Source: Larix sibirica (taxonomy: Eukaryota; Streptophyta; Pinopsida; Pinales; Pinaceae). Taken from it: 12,126 nucleotides of DNA. Below, piece after piece: positions 1-8,569 of this stretch. Each line of letters starts with the position of its first letter. The stretch's first letter is position 1. The DNA is taken from assembly GCA_004151065.3 (NCBI GenBank), contig NWUY0300013587.1, forward strand, positions 74,291 through 86,416. The letters run 5' to 3'. The notes below the pieces were generated by a model. It made no database searches. It saw only the letters and a list, made by a program, of their open reading frames with translations, and was not told where the DNA came from. A program made the position numbers and the translations under genes.

Positions 1-8
1 TGAAAGTG

Positions 9-51
9 ACTTTATAATATTAAAGTGAGTTGTACTTTATATTATTAAAGT
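9..51. repeat. Two direct copies of an ACTTTA...TAAAGT foldback
   Basis: Positions 9-26 and 34-51 each read ACTTTA, six A/T bases, then TAAAGT. Each copy is therefore a 6-bp inverted repeat, and the two lie in tandem with a period of 25. The inner six bases differ slightly (TAATAT and TATTAT). A related foldback occurs at 1710-1731. Function is unknown; AT-richness makes chance occurrence possible. Confidence 0.6.
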
Positions 52-152
52 GTAATTTTTATTAGTTTAGGGTTAAGTGTCTTTCGAATGAGAAGTGATT
101 TTATATAATTCTAACTAAATATATTTAAGTGAATAAGATTAAATCACAACAC

Positions 153-182
153 TTGATCTTGTGGGCCAAGATCAAATCTTGG
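153..182. repeat. Two overlapping, mutually exclusive hairpins
   Basis: TTGATCTTG (153-161) is the exact reverse complement of CAAGATCAA (167-175), with a 5-base loop TGGGC. The second arm also takes part in another foldback: CCAAGAT (166-172) pairs with ATCTTGG (176-182) around a 3-base loop CAA. The two stems share bases 167-172, so only one can form at a time. This is seen directly in the sequence; no function can be assigned. Confidence 0.7.
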
Positions 183-370
183 CTGTAGAAGACTCAAGGC
201 AATTACTCTAAATGAGAAGATAAAAAGAAGCTTGATGAGACTTATTTACACACTTTCCAAGAGAGTTGGATAAAAGTGTGAGAGGCACAATTTCCAAGAA
301 GATAGAGGGAGAAGTGAGGTGAAGGAAGAGAGGAGGAGTAGGTGAGAGGGGTGCACTTCCCAAGGGAATT

Positions 371-474
371 TGGAGGCATGCATCCCAAGGAAAATGAACA
401 ACCATTAGTGCCGGTTCGTACAACAGTGAAGGAGGGCTCACTTTTGTGAAGAAAAGTGGGCATGCATTCCCAAG
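371..474 (+). repeat. Spaced direct repeat around GGCATGCAT
   Basis: A GGCATGCATCCCAAG-like word at about 371-387 recurs at about 457-474 with one inserted T (GGCATGCATTCCCAAG). The core GCATGC is a palindrome. The spacing is about 86 bases. It may be a small decayed tandem duplication, as in plant LTRs or promoters, but nothing proves a role. Confidence 0.45.
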
Positions 475-1348
475 CAATAATTAGCCTTTATTTATGTCTG
501 TATAACTACTGTTGGAGGAGGCCATATTGTTGTACAATGAAGGAGAAGCACGAAAAACGAGGCTGCATATTGGCATCGTTTTTTGAGGTGTTTTATTGTT
601 TTAGTTGGGTCTTACTGTGATTGTACAGTACAATCATTTACACTAAAAATCCAAGTGCACATAAGTAAAAGGAGGCTGCTATAGAGTGGGCCGTACATGT
701 TGTATGGTTTTCTTGGCACAAACTTCTAGAGGATTGGCACTATTTTCAACATGTTGGGGCAAGTGGTACTTGGGATAAGTAATGTGAAATTTATGTTGAT
801 TTTGACTTCTATAACTAAGTGTTTTTCCTTCACGATCTAATAAAGATATCTCTCTTGTGGATTGGTTTCCCCCGTAGGGGGTTTTTCTAGGTTCTTTGGA
901 CCAAATGACTATGTCAAATATGTTTAAATGACTGTTGTTCACTGTTAATATTCTGCTTCTATTAATTTCTATATTTTCTTCAAGCTCTTTTGTTTCTGCT
1001 TATAAAAAGTGCAATAGCATGTATTTGGGTCTATACACGACTATTGATATTTTATTGAAATAGTAACGAGTGATTCTGATAAGTTTTTGACAGAAGCACT
1101 AGCAGAGTTAGCTAGTTTACTATTGGTATTTTTTAAGATTATTTAACATAACAAAATATGCAGCTAATGTAATCCTTCAAATTAGCCTCTCATTAACAAT
1201 TCAAATATTACAAAGAAACCTCTATACCTATCAAACTAACAATTGTATGGTACACTCAAACAAAATAGATCTGCACACATACTAAGGAAAAATCTACCTG
1301 ACAAAAGCATGAAAACTGCTCGCTAGTCATTTCCTGATGTATGACCTG

Positions 1349-1388
1349 TCCATACGAATGTACCAACTTGTTCCATACAAATGTATGG
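1349..1388. repeat. Short direct repeat TCCATACRAATGTA with a foldback
   Basis: TCCATACGAATGTA at 1349-1362 is repeated at 1372-1385 with one G to A change, a period of 23. The second copy lies in a perfect 6-bp inverted repeat, CCATAC-AAAT-GTATGG (1373-1388). A further partial echo, GTACGAATTTGTCC, lies near 1427-1440. This may be a remnant of a short tandem array. Confidence 0.5.
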
Positions 1389-1709
1389 ATATACCCATAT
1401 GACTATACATATATGTTCATAATACTGTACGAATTTGTCCTATACATACTTGCTTTCCGCTCCTTGCTTGATTGTTGACTCTGGCTCCTCTCTGATGCTC
1501 TAACTCTACTCCATAGATGAATAAAATCATCGCCTGAAAAAACTTGTCTTTGAGTGAAATGAAATGTGTCTTAAGCTTCTACCTTGGCCTACCTTTATAC
1601 ATGAGATGGAATCCTAATATCTCAATGATATGTACAATTGAGATTAATCCAAATCACAAGTCAGTATAGAAAGTACATTATATTAGAATTAACAACTAAA
1701 TATAATGCT

Positions 1710-1731
1710 TTCACTTTATTACTAAAGTGAA
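1710..1731. repeat. Perfect 9-bp inverted repeat
   Basis: TTCACTTTA (1710-1718) and TAAAGTGAA (1723-1731) are exact reverse complements around a 4-base loop TTAC. The inner ACTTTA/TAAAGT arms are the same as those in the foldbacks at 9-26 and 34-51. No coding sequence lies nearby. Confidence 0.7.
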
Positions 1732-1900
1732 TTACAAAATAGAGGTCACATGAACTACTTTCAATACATTTGACACTAGACCTGTGTGGAAGTTCTTGTT
1801 CGAGATACAATCTTCAACATATTGTGGTGTAAAAAATATTCAATAACCCAATTGAAATCACACTAACATTTCATTAGAACACCCATAAGGGATTCATATA

Positions 1901-2457
1901 GATTGATTTGGTATTAAAAAAAATTGATATTCCTTGAAAGTTGTGGATGAGGCCATCAATCAAGTTTAATTGTGCACAAGAGGAGCTAATCTAACATTGA
2001 AGGCAATAACTAGATAAGTTCACGAATGATGATGAGAACACTCATGAGGCAGAAGTAATGTTAAAGATGATTGATACACAAATTGAAGTTGGATTATTTT
2101 CCTGAAGGTCAAAGCTTAGTTAGGTAAGATATTTAAAGGTCTTATCCTTACTAGAAGAAAGTATGATGGATATCCAATTGATCCTTATGGAACATACAAG
2201 AGTGGTAAGTTAGTTAATGTTATTAGTTTTGTCTTTGCAAGCAAATTGATCAAGGCACACCCTAGGACTCCATAACATCCTAATTTATTTATTGATGAAT
2301 CTAACTGTTGGAATTGTGTAATTCATTCAAATTCAAATTGAAGTTAGAGGTTTAGGCCATCAATGAAAGCATGTACTTAAAGACATTTGATAGTTTCATG
2401 TGCTATTTTGAAGTGTATTTTAGGTGTCAAGGTATATTCAACCTACAAAGGGTAATA
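1901..2457. other. Gene-free stretch, AT-rich
   Basis: Every frame is closed at short intervals. A short plus-strand run near 2155-2210 can be read as a peptide containing YDGYPIDPYGTYKS, but I do not recognise it and it is soon closed. It may be the decayed upstream part of the gag-like remnant that follows. Confidence 0.4.
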
Positions 2458-2805
2458 TTTGTGAAGACACCAATTTCCCATGGTGTGTTGTTATGGTGGG
2501 AAAGATTTGATGAGAGACAGAGACAAGAAGGATGAGTCAAGACTTCTTTCTCTTGTATCAAGCAAGGTATGTTGAGGCCAATGACAAATAACACACACTG
2601 GCATAATCAAGTGGGAGCGCAGCTCGATATTCAAACAATCTCTTCAAAGAATAATATGAAGATTATGGAGTTTGTTAAGGAAAATGAAGAGAAAAAAATA
2701 GTTATCACCATTTCCAAGTCCAAAGGAGGACAATAATCCTATAAAGTATGTCAACACAAGAACCACTCAAAAGAAGAATGTTGGAATATGCCTCTAAATT
2801 GTGAT
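2458..2805 (+). pseudogene. Decayed retrotransposon gag-like remnant with a zinc-knuckle motif
   Basis: One plus-strand frame starting at 2458 reads for about 116 codons, broken by a TGA near 2536 and a TAA near 2734. Near its start is a GVLLWWERFDERQRQEG-like segment, which resembles the LWW..R...G block of plant LTR-retrotransposon gag proteins. A lysine- and glutamate-rich linker follows, then at 2740-2781 the peptide YKVCQHKNHSKEECW. This fits the CX2CX4HX4C zinc knuckle of retroviral-type gag if the first Cys has become Tyr (TGT to TAT, one G to A change). The trailing Trp is typical of Ty1/copia gag, while the LWW block is more Ty3/gypsy-like, so the superfamily is unresolved. No protease, integrase or reverse transcriptase is visible in this orientation nearby, so at most a fragment survives. 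Confidence 0.4.
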
Positions 2806-3600
2806 TAAGTAGCGAGATATTAACAAAATAGAGAAGGTTTTTATATTGATCTAGAAAGAAGAGGAGTAATGGAAAAAAATAGGTAGACTAAATGAAGTTG
2901 ATCATTGACCGCCCCTAATGGAAGACCAAAAAACAACACAAAGCAAAGGGGGGAAACATTGGATTGTTGGAAATGACACATCCTTTTCCTTACCTATAGG
3001 GATGGCAACCGTTAGGGATCTTGGATTAACAATGATGAAGAAATGAAAATTCAAGTTCACCATCTCATCAAGGTTCATCAATGATATTAAGTGCACTTTT
3101 GTACCACTATAAGTTTGCAAAGTGAGAGGATAACCCCTACATTAAAGGTAGAGAAACAATCTTCATGAAATAAGCATACATATATCACTTTAAGAAAGAT
3201 TAAAAATGTTACCTAATCAAAGTAGATAAAGGTATAAGCAAAGTATTAGTGATCTTTGCAAACTAAGGAAAGAAAATGATTAACGAGTCAAACATTTATT
3301 TATTTATTTTGACTAGTTTTTAGTTAACTTGTAGTGACACGTTCTCCCTTCCCCAATCCGTGAGAGTTTATGATTATTGTAGTCAACATACGACATTCAA
3401 ATTGAAGTCCTTTGAGTAAGGAGTTGCAACTAGGGGGTATCTATTCCAAGCCACCCAAGGATTGTACTTTACCACACTCACAATCGCAAGTATATGCACA
3501 CAACAAGAACATATTCCATCGTAGAGGCTTGATCAAACCTATTGGGGTGATTACAACGCCCAAATTTCACAAACCCAACTAGCCACCATTGTCAGAAGCA
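2806..3600. other. Gene-free stretch flanking the LINE 3' side
   Basis: No family is recognised in any frame. A plus-strand peptide near 2960-3040 (GKHWIVGNDTSF and onward) faintly recalls the WIVDSGA block of retroviral-type proteases and would sit in the right order after the gag-like knuckle, but the match is too weak to call. The TTTA run at 3297-3310 is listed separately. The true 3' end of the LINE may lie anywhere from about 3600 down to about 3297. Confidence 0.35.
3287..3315 (-). repeat. TAAA-repeat tract, possible LINE 3' tail or polyadenylation signals
   Basis: On the minus strand this reads GTCAAAATAAATAAATAAATG, with three overlapping AATAAA words. GTCAAA and TTTGAC flank it as a short inverted repeat. 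It lies downstream of ORF2 in the LINE orientation and could be a tail or polyadenylation region, or just a simple repeat. A similar shorter word, TCAAAATAAATG, ends the open reading frame at about 3600-3610. Confidence 0.3.
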
Positions 3601-3601
3601 T

Positions 3602-4177
3602 TTATTTTGATGATTTACCAAACACAAAAGTCGAACAAGCACTTGTAACACACACCATGCTACTACAAACAACAAAGTCAATACAACAATTATATAATAN
3701 ACCCTGAGTATTCCCCCTTTCAACAGAAAGCTTAGCAGTACCCTTCATCTTATCATAACTAGACTCCAAATTGGGCTCAGAACCAACACTGCGCTTAGGG
3801 GCCATCTCCCTAAACCAAAAAGAGTCAGGCAGACGACCTAAAGAGAATCTATAACCCACACTCCCCTAGGAAAACTTACGACTCACAGAGGGAGGAACGA
3901 ACCTGATACAAAGCAGAAATCTATTGTTCATGCACACCTCTGCGAGGCTATAAATAACCAAAGGCATCATGAGCGGCCCATCATCAAAACATCAGTCATC
4001 CCTCATCTCATACCGATTATCAATCATGAAACTATCTCTGCCATAAAGGATCATTAAATAGACACTAATGGCTAGATAAGGAAAGATATACAAAGCATTC
4101 ATTTCGCTCGAATCCTGCCAGGAAATGTACATGCTAGTACTGATTTCAGTATTTAAACAAATGGTGGAATTTGGTCC
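3602..4177 (-). pseudogene. Coding-like tail downstream of the RNase H domain
   Basis: One minus-strand frame runs for about 190 codons with only two stops, TGA at 3992-3994 and TAG at 3866-3868, before a TAA at 3602-3604. The reading includes MYISWQDSSEMNALYIFPYL, a stretch from about 3859 beginning GYRFSLGRLPDSFWF, then MAPKRSVGSEPNLESSYDKM, and it ends in a Cys/Val-rich hydrophobic segment (YNCCIDFVVCSSMVCV). The second stop sits where Trp would fit (TGG to TAG), as elsewhere in this LINE. It may be a C-terminal extension of ORF2, joined to the RNase H frame by lost single bases, or a separate 3' ORF. The TAA overlaps an AATAAA word (3601-3606). No known domain is recognised; one N (3700) lies inside. 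Confidence 0.5.
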
Positions 4178-4389
4178 TCACGTGGCAACCCACGATGATG
4201 GGACTCGCCATTACACCTCCCCAAACACCCCCTGTCAGTTTCACGAGGTGGAGAGGTTCCATCTGCCTGTTGATGAAATTTTTCGAGATCAGAGCTAGCC
4301 AAGTGGTGGCAATTGGGAATCCAAGTGTCTCACTGGTAGTCTTCCAGGATACCCACCGAGAGGTCCCTAACATCAATAATATCTTAGAT

Positions 4390-4780
4390 TGCCAAAAGGT
4401 CCGCCACCTTATTGGCATCCCGGCGGGCATGGCTAAATTTGATGGCATTATGATTCAACATCAGAGATTTCAGATGATCTAATCTGTGGAGCAAACGCCA
4501 ACTGGAGGAGACTTTGGCGAGGGATTGACCATTAGCCAAATTTTTTGCCATGTGAATTATAATGCGGGAGTCCCCTTCCAAAATAGCCGAAAAACAACCT
4601 TCATTAACCACCAAGTGGATTCCCTGAATAAGACCTTCCAGCTCGACTGAGTTGTTGGAGTCCACACACAAGGTGACCGAAATAAACTTTTAGGATACTG
4701 CCAGCTTCATCCTTGCAAACTCCACCAAAACCTGCCATTCCAGGGTTGCCCCGAGAAGCCCCGTCAAAATTAATTTTAAA
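4390..4780 (-). other. ORF2 RNase H domain, split by a frameshift
   Basis: The N-terminal half reads FKINFDGASRGNPGMAGFGG, with the first catalytic Asp at 4763-4765. A one-base gain near 4662 shifts the frame. The second half then reads DSNNSVELEGLIQG (Glu at 4642-4644), LEGDSRIII (Asp at 4570-4572) and FSHARRDANKVADLLA (His at 4429-4431, last Asp at 4399-4401). All four acidic active-site residues of RNase H are therefore present in the DNA, although no single frame joins them. A TAA follows at 4384-4386. RNase H would cut the RNA strand of RNA-DNA hybrids during second-strand synthesis. This domain is found in only some plant L1 lineages. Confidence 0.88.
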
Positions 4781-5179
4781 GACCTGTGCCAATGGAGGGG
4801 ACCAGAAATTCAGACTAGAAGGATGGCATCTCTTTGATTTTATGAGAAAACCTTCCAAGTCAGAACTGCATAACCCCCAACCTAAAGCAATGTGGAGATC
4901 ACCATCCGAAAGATCACGGTCCTTTTCCCCCAAGGAGATGTTGCAGATAGTTTATTTCATATTGTTGACAAGTTTATTCCATATATCCTTGTAGTCATTC
5001 TTTTTGTCTCTGAAGATACGGTGGTTTCGTTCCTTCCAAGCATTCCAGATGACCATCTCGAGGAACATTAGCCACAAGGTCAAAATGATTGGGCTAGAGA
5101 AGGCTTTGGGGTTCTAGTTTTTAATGGTCTGAGCTGGGTGATCACGAACCCGATCACTTCTACAAAATATCATGGCACC

Positions 5180-5389
5180 TTGATCCCATAGAGTGGAAGA
5201 GAAGTTGAAACTATCCAATAAATTCCCATAGGTTTCCTCAGAGAGACAACATAAGGGGCACCGAGATGGGCCAAGAATCCCTCTTTTCCTAAGATTTTCA
5301 CTGGTCAATATTCTTCCCCAAGAAACCAGCCAGTAGAAAACCGCTATTTTGGGCCAGGGGTTCATCCCCCAAACATTTTTCCAGATGCT
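5180..5389 (-). other. ORF2 zf-RVT-like segment, degenerate
   Basis: This segment lies between the reverse transcriptase and RNase H, as in plant LINEs. It reads WKNVWGMNPWPKIAVFYW, then a RILTSENLRKRGI block, then CPLCC at 5246-5260. The family pattern ends with a His and a Cys in a HLL..C context. Here those places appear to be Asn (about 5222-5224) and Phe (about 5207-5209), so metal binding would be lost. The alignment of the last two residues is from memory of the family and is less certain than the CPLC pair. Confidence 0.6.
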
Positions 5390-6049
5390 ATCACCCCCAT
5401 CTTCTCTGCTAATACTGATATCGTAGGCTTCCTTTATGCTGAAAAATCCTTTCGGATTATAACCCCAACAAAGCTTGTCAAGCCCCTCTTTGACGTGGAT
5501 GACTTGCTCCCGGAGCATGGTCTCGAAATCCCTAAGATCTTCAATATTAATTAGCCATTCCATCCACCTACAGTCCGACCATTTCCTTTGACCATCAACC
5601 GAGGCCTCCTCCCAATAGTCACAGAGTTTGATCTTACCATTTGAAATTCCTCTAGCCTGAATGTCCTGCCACCTAGGATCATCTCCCAATTTAGGGAGCT
5701 GATTCCACGAGTCATCCCAAAATTTTACAAAATCACCATTGTAGATTTCCCAGAAGTTGTGATCTTGCACGAGTTTTCGGCCAGTAAATGCTTTTGCCCA
5801 AATATGGGATCCATTCCTAACTTCATTGAAATAGATCAGATTCCCATGCGACCATTCTCTGGCATATTTCACATGCCACAACCTTGCCCATGGTTCCAAA
5901 TTGTGGTTGCACCACCTCCACCAAATTTTGGAACCATAGACTTCGCTGAGAATCTTAGGATCTCTAATTCCAAGACCACCTCTATCCTTAGGATTGTAGA
6001 GCTTATCCCATCCAACCAAGGCAAACTTTGACTTTTCCTCCCTGCCTCC

Positions 6050-7200
6050 CCACAGAAAATTTCGCTGAATACCCCTTATTTCTTTAAGAACCGACTTTGG
6101 GGCAGAAAGCATAGAAAAGAGGTAAACAGGCATAGCTTGGAGAACTGATTTAACCAGGACCAAATGGCTAGGGAGATTTAGAGGTCTGAGTGTCCAAATC
6201 GCAAGCCTTTTCCGGATCCTATCAATCAAATCTTGCCACGAAACCTTACCAATGGTGCCTTTAGAGAGAGGAACATCTAGATACTTGGATGGAAGAGATC
6301 CTTTAGCATAGCCTAAAATCCTCAGAATATTACGTTGGGTAATTTCAGCAGTATTAAAGAAGAAAACTTGAGACTTAGTGGGATTGACTTCAAGCCCCGA
6401 TGCCTTTGCAAAAAGTTTTAAGCCTTTTTTGAAGATACGAGCTTCTTGGATTGAAGGGTGCCCCATTAGCATGGTGTCATCAACAAATTGTTGGTGCATT
6501 TGCTTTTCCAACCCAGGATAGAGTTGAAGGCCTCTGATACTGCCATCGTTTACTAAACTTTGCAGGAGTCTACTCAGTCCCTCTGCCATTAAGATGAAGA
6601 GGAAAGGTAAGAGGGGGTCAACTTGGTGAATGCCTCGAGAATCCTGTAAGATTCTAGACAGGGAACCATTGAGCAAGATGGAGAAGAAGGGAGTAGAGAT
6701 TAGATTCATTATCTAGTTCACCCAGTCCTGTCAAAACCAAAGGAATCCATAATTTTGCGCATGTACTTCCAGCTGAGCTTATCATAAGATTTTACCAAAT
6801 CCAACTTGATTAGCATACCAGGTTTCTTAGTGAGCTTCAGGGAGTGGATAGTCTCATGAACCAGAATGATGCCATCCAAAATTTGTCTTCCTTCACCAAA
6901 CCCCGACTCAACGGGATGATAAGGATAGGGAGCAGAGGCTGGAGCCTATTTGCAATCACTTTGGTAATGATCTTGTAAATAACATTACAAAGGGCTATGG
7001 GTCTGAACTTACCAGGGGAGTCTGCACCTTCCTCCTTCGGAATAAGAGAAAGAAATGTCGCATTAAAGGATTTTAAAACCCCACCACACTTGCGAGATTC
7101 TTCAACAATTCCCAAAACCTCTTCCTTGATCATATCCCAGAAGGAATGGAAGAAATTGGTAGTGAAACCATCCGGCCCCGGGGCCTTCCCTAGAGTCATC
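6050..7200 (-). other. ORF2 reverse transcriptase domain
   Basis: The domain spans three frames. The first frame (to about 6912) has KAPGPDGF (7164-7187) and FRPIALCNVIYKIITKVIANR. A one-base loss in CCC at about 6912 moves the reading to a second frame with GEGRQILDGIILVHETI and LIKLDLVKSYDKLSW, whose catalytic Asp codon is 6799-6801. A third frame starts near 6725, with a TAG at 6713-6715 in place of the Trp in VNW. It holds the QFVDDTMLMG catalytic box (FVDD at 6476-6487) and then LPSKYLDVPLSKG. All three catalytic Asp residues are present, but the block usually read as GIRQGDPLSP is GIHQVDPLLP here, with three substitutions in a strongly conserved motif. Confidence 0.9.
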
Positions 7201-7882
7201 CGATTCATAACTTCCTCAACTTCTTGCATAGACACAGGTTTGTTCAGCAGCTCGTTATGGTCCTTGGTGACCAACCGAGGGATGAGATGAGTAACGCGGG
7301 AAATAGCGGTGCTCTGATCAGCCCTGTATTCCTTTAAGACCGAAGCAAAGTGATTAAATAGTTCGTCTTCAATCTCGCCTCTGGTTTCCACTTGACTCCC
7401 ATCAAATTTTTTGAGCTTGAAGATCTTCGATCTGTGGCGGTTTTGAATAACTGTATTATGAAAGAATTTCGTATTTTTCTCCCTATCTTGGAGCCATTGG
7501 TTCTTGGATTTTTGTTTCCAGAATATTTCCTCCTGCCTTTCCCTAGCTTCAGTTGATCCAACATATGTTGCTCCTTCTCCCTTAAAGCGTAATCCCACCC
7601 ATCAGCCATAGCTCTGCGATGGGTTTGCTCCAGGTCCTCAGTCAACTTTTTCTTGTCCTCAAAGATGTTACCAAAATCTTCTTTGGTCCAAGTACAAATT
7701 TTGGATTTGAGGGCTTGGAGTTTTTTCTGAAATTGGAACATACTAGTGCCCTCCGGGGGGACCAGCTCCTACCACCACTACCCCACCAGATATTTGAAGT
7801 CTTTATGCTCCAACCAGAACTGCTCAAATCTAAAAGGTTTATAAAGGACATTGTTTTACCAATGCCATTGGAGACAAATGGG

Positions 7883-8569
7883 CTAGTGTTCAGAGCCTGC
7901 CGAGGGCAGCACGCTGGCATTGACTTCGCCCGTACCTTGGGAAATGTCTTCAGTAGTAAAAAATATGTCAATTCTGGATGCGACAAGGTATTGGCCACCT
8001 CGTTTGTTATTCCAGGTATGCCAACCATTTCCGGTCTCAATATCAATGAGCGGGCTTTGGGATAGAAACTCCCTGAAAGCTTCCTGGAATCTATCCAAAA
8101 CCCTCCTACCGCCCTTCTTCTCATTAAGCGAGGATATGATATTAAAATCACCTCCCACTATCCAGGATCTAGTATCAGCTTGTTTGGCCATCCAAGATAA
8201 AAATATGATAAAGGAATGTTTAAGAGGGAAGGCACTAGGTTCGTAAATGTTTACCAGTGTACCTTTAGCCCCAGAATCTAAGATTGTAAAATTGGAAGAA
8301 ATAGAACACTGATTAGCTCTCCAGTTAGTCAATTGCATAGAGTGAGGGAGCCATAGAACTACTAAGCCACCAGCCATGCCTAAAGAATCCATCGATATCA
8401 CTTTATAACCTTTCCAGATCCTTTTCCCCATCTTCTCCATGGTTTCAGAGCTGCATTTAGTTTCTTGTAAAAAAAGAACATCAGGTTTCTCCTGCTTAAT
8501 CTTTCTTTCCAGCGTTTTTATTTTCGTCGGGTGATTACACCCTCGAATATTGCACGATATGAGATTCAT
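7883..8569 (-). other. ORF2 endonuclease domain (APE-type)
   Basis: This 228-codon frame is uninterrupted. Recognisable motifs are ISCNIRG at residues 4-10, QETK at 35-38 (metal-binding Glu36), VNIYEP around Tyr109, GGDFN at 139-143 (catalytic Asp141 and Asn143), WNNKR at 186-190 and SRID at 198-201. The final block, normally S-D-H in APE-type nucleases, is here SEH (226-228), so the Asp is replaced by Glu while His228 remains. A TAG follows directly at 7883-7885, where Trp is usual after SDH. Beyond it the same frame continues with LEHKDF and other family residues, so this is a broken domain end and not a natural terminus. Confidence 0.85.
8566..8569 (-). promoter_or_regulatory. ORF1 stop / ORF2 start overlap (ATGA)
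   Basis: On the minus strand ORF1 ends ...GTT ACC CAA TGA and ORF2 starts ATG AAT CTC in the shifted frame, so the two share ATGA. This geometry is known to support termination-coupled reinitiation in some non-LTR retrotransposons and viruses; that it did so here is inference. No ribosome-binding site is expected in a plant transcript. The junction is intact although both ORFs are broken. Confidence 0.75.

Larger units (their letters stand above)
1..1900. other. AT-rich intergenic DNA, no recognisable gene
   Basis: I see no protein family in any frame of this stretch. Open frames are short, and the longest (minus strand, about 208-477 and 679-942) give proline-rich or low-complexity peptides without known motifs. 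A purine-rich patch of GAGG/GAAG runs from about 290 to 345. The texture (AAGTG and CTTTA motifs, short foldbacks) resembles the long terminal repeats of plant retrotransposons, but no matching second copy lies in the window, so I do not call an LTR. Short repeats inside the stretch are listed separately. Confidence 0.5.
3602..8569 (-). pseudogene. LINE ORF2 polyprotein (endonuclease, reverse transcriptase, RNase H), broken
   Basis: ORF2 of L1-type LINEs nicks the target DNA and copies the element RNA in place. The start is the ATG at 8567-8569, immediately followed by the endonuclease N-terminus. The domains lie in order: endonuclease (8569-7883), linker (to about 7200), reverse transcriptase (about 7200-6050), zf-RVT (about 5389-5180), RNase H (about 4780-4390), then a tail. 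In-frame stops lie at 7883, 7856, 7778, 7769, 6713, 5114, 4952, 4384 and 4330 (lowest base of each), with two more in the tail at 3992 and 3866. Frameshifts fall near 7541-7544, 6911-6914 and 6722-6727, each equivalent to a one-base loss, and near 4662, equivalent to a one-base gain. From the start to the stop at 4153 is about 1,470 codons; to 3602 it is about 1,656 codons, long for a plant L1 ORF2. Confidence 0.9.

Noticed and set aside
208-477. Minus-strand 89-codon proline- and leucine-rich frame
   Set aside because: It is the complement of a purine-rich patch and has no recognised motif or supporting context.
679-942. Minus-strand 87-codon frame
   Set aside because: The peptide resembles no family I know and stands alone in AT-rich repeat-like DNA.
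1-1800. A long terminal repeat pair
   Set aside because: The composition is LTR-like, but no second copy, primer-binding site or polypurine tract could be identified.
4146-4448. Minus-strand open frame after the RNase H domain in the third frame
   Set aside because: It overlaps the end of RNase H, whose catalytic HARRD..KVAD is in a different frame, and a continuation with DLSVGILEDYQ and HHLASSDLEKFHQQADGT looks more family-like in that RNase H frame. The correct frame here is not certain.
4171-4482. Plus-strand open frame opposite the LINE RNase H end
   Set aside because: It is antisense to recognisable ORF2 sequence and has no family motifs, as do the other plus-strand frames inside 4700-10070.
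7642-8151. Minus-strand open frame in a second frame across the endonuclease end
   Set aside because: The family residues (GSEH, then KPFRFEQFWLEHKDF) are in the other frame, so this is a shadow.
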